DNA from: CAIJXO01 sp964485905 | GTDB taxonomy: Bacteria > Patescibacteriota > Minisyncoccia > Phycocordibacterales > GWA1-40-21 | Assembly (NCBI GenBank): GCA_964485905.1 | Contig: CAZAJY010000027.1 | Location: forward strand, 1-8,074 | DNA length: 8,074 nt | Direction: 5' to 3' | In this document: positions 7,421-8,074 of the stretch, in pieces | Layout: every line of letters begins with the position of its first letter | Position numbering within the stretch: position 1 is the stretch's first letter | Made by a program: the position numbers and the translations under genes | The notes under the pieces: model-generated | The model's database searches: none | Seen by the model: the letters and a program-made list of their open reading frames with translations, nothing else | What the model was told of the DNA's origin: nothing

Positions 7421-8008
7421 ATGGCAACAGAAAATAAAAATACCGTTATAGCCCCAGGTGACGCCAAGGAAAACCTAGGCAGCGAGTCAAAAGATGCAAA
7501 GACAATTTTTAGCAATGAGCCTACTAATAAGTATACAGATGAAAAGTTGCCGGCGGAGGTTAAAATTGCAATATCGGACGCAATTATAAAAGTGAAGGAT
7601 AGTCTAACTGCTAATTTTGTTACAATTTTAGCTATTTTTGCTTCTTTTATAACCTTTCTAGGTATTGAAATTCAAATATTAAAAAACATCTGTGATTTTT
7701 GGAGGCTTATTGGTTTTAGTATTTTAATGCTAACAATTGTTCTTGTTTTTGTGTTTGCTATATATATTTTCGTTTCTCAAGGAAGCAAACAGGGTTGGCA
7801 AAAAATAGTCTGCATGGTAGCGCTAATTTTTGCTTTACTTGGAGCTACTTTTTATTCATTATCAAAAGCTAGCGATGAATTTGTTTGTAAAATAACTCAA
7901 TTAAATAATAAATTTGAAGAGTTGGATGTAAAATATAACGATAAGAATAATTTATTTCTAGAAGAAATTAATAGTAGAGTTAAGAATTTAGAAAAACAAG
8001 TTAAATAG
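7421..8008 (+). CDS. Three-pass membrane protein with C-terminal coiled coil, unknown function
   Basis: The product has 195 residues. A polar, probably disordered N-terminus (1-45) is followed by a short helix (46-62) and three hydrophobic segments: about 64-86 (FVTILAIFASFITFLGIEI), 95-119 (IGFSILMLTIVLVFVFAIYIF) and 128-147 (KIVCMVALIFALLGATFYSL). The last 40 residues (about 153-194) form a charged heptad-like helix, with QLNNKFEEL and EEINSRVKNLEKQ, which suggests oligomerisation. There is no signal peptide and no catalytic motif. Small multi-pass proteins of this build, such as the SLATT group, occur as presumed membrane effectors in defence loci; the resemblance here is general and not a family match. 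It starts four bases after the 81-residue gene and is the last gene of the operon. It could damage or depolarise the membrane when triggered, or anchor the complex. No function can be assigned from sequence alone. Confidence 0.8.
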   Translation: MATENKNTVIAPGDAKENLGSESKDAKTIFSNEPTNKYTDEKLPAEVKIAISDAIIKVKDSLTANFVTILAIFASFITFLGIEIQILKNICDFWRLIGFSILMLTIVLVFVFAIYIFVSQGSKQGWQKIVCMVALIFALLGATFYSLSKASDEFVCKITQLNNKFEELDVKYNDKNNLFLEEINSRVKNLEKQVK

Positions 8009-8024
8009 ATATTTAATCTTATTT
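8003..8024. terminator. Weak AT-rich hairpin at the end of the operon
   Basis: AAATAGAT (8003-8010) can pair with ATCTTATTT (8016-8024) around a five-base loop, with one bulged T. The pairing overlaps the TAG stop of the membrane-protein gene. The stem has only one G-C pair and the following tract is T-rich but interrupted, so it would be a poor terminator. It is mentioned because two transcripts may converge here. Confidence 0.2.
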
Positions 8025-8074
8025 ATTATTAGCCACCCACGTCCGAAAGCTATCCCTCCAAGCGAGCAAGTATA
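8019..8074 (-). CDS. Possible 3' end of a convergent gene (17 codons visible)
   Basis: On the minus strand a frame enters from the right edge and ends with TAA (8021-8019); its last residues read AWRDSFRTWVANNK. The 44 bases from 8031 are about 55% GC, far above the operon, so they belong to a different compositional block. Another minus-strand frame is also open over the same bases, so even the reading frame is uncertain, and the block may be non-coding. No family can be named from so short a piece. Confidence 0.2.
   Translation of the reverse strand, partial: YLLAWRDSFRTWVANNK

Noticed and set aside
1..8074. CRISPR array, tRNA or rRNA genes, insertion sequence or integrase
   Set aside because: No regularly spaced repeats, no cloverleaf or rRNA-like segments, no transposase motifs and no terminal inverted repeats were seen. 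The right-edge GC-rich block is too short to judge.

Overview
The window looks like a compact, AT-rich defence operon (roughly 30% GC) set between two short edges of more GC-rich DNA. The genome is bacterial. The standard stop codons TAA, TGA and TAG are all used as terminators, and none of the five main start codons has a recognisable Shine-Dalgarno sequence. That start-site habit is seen in Bacteroidota and in Patescibacteria (CPR), among others. The phylum cannot be fixed from this window alone.

Layout. The first 212 bases are the 3' end of a gene of about 43% GC. Its product resembles the ArdC-type N-terminal ssDNA-binding/anti-restriction fold, and it is closed by a strong UUCG-loop terminator at 221-253. 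A 145-base AT-rich spacer follows. Then comes mod (399-2429), a beta-class type III N6-adenine methyltransferase. Next, 14 bases on, is a Schlafen/AlbA_2 protein with a C-terminal GHKL-like ATPase and winged-helix tail (2444-4108). A 128-base gap follows that holds a 24-bp imperfect direct repeat, a promoter candidate and perhaps the remains of a small gene. Then comes res (4237-7155), the type III helicase-nuclease. Two unrecognised genes follow closely: an 81-residue protein (7171-7416) and a 195-residue protein with three membrane segments and a coiled-coil tail (7421-8008). At about 8031 the composition jumps to about 55% GC for the last 44 bases, where a minus-strand reading frame may end.

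How the parts may work together. Mod and Res are expected to form a type III restriction-modification complex: Mod recognises and methylates one strand, and Res uses ATP to communicate between unmodified sites and cuts. The AlbA_2 protein keeps the carboxylates that, in Schlafen proteins, form an RNase site, so it could be a regulator or an RNA-cleaving back-up effector. The small protein and the membrane protein look like additional cargo of the same operon, possibly a membrane-acting layer. These joint roles are inference. The five-gene arrangement, rather than any single gene, is the most interesting thing here.
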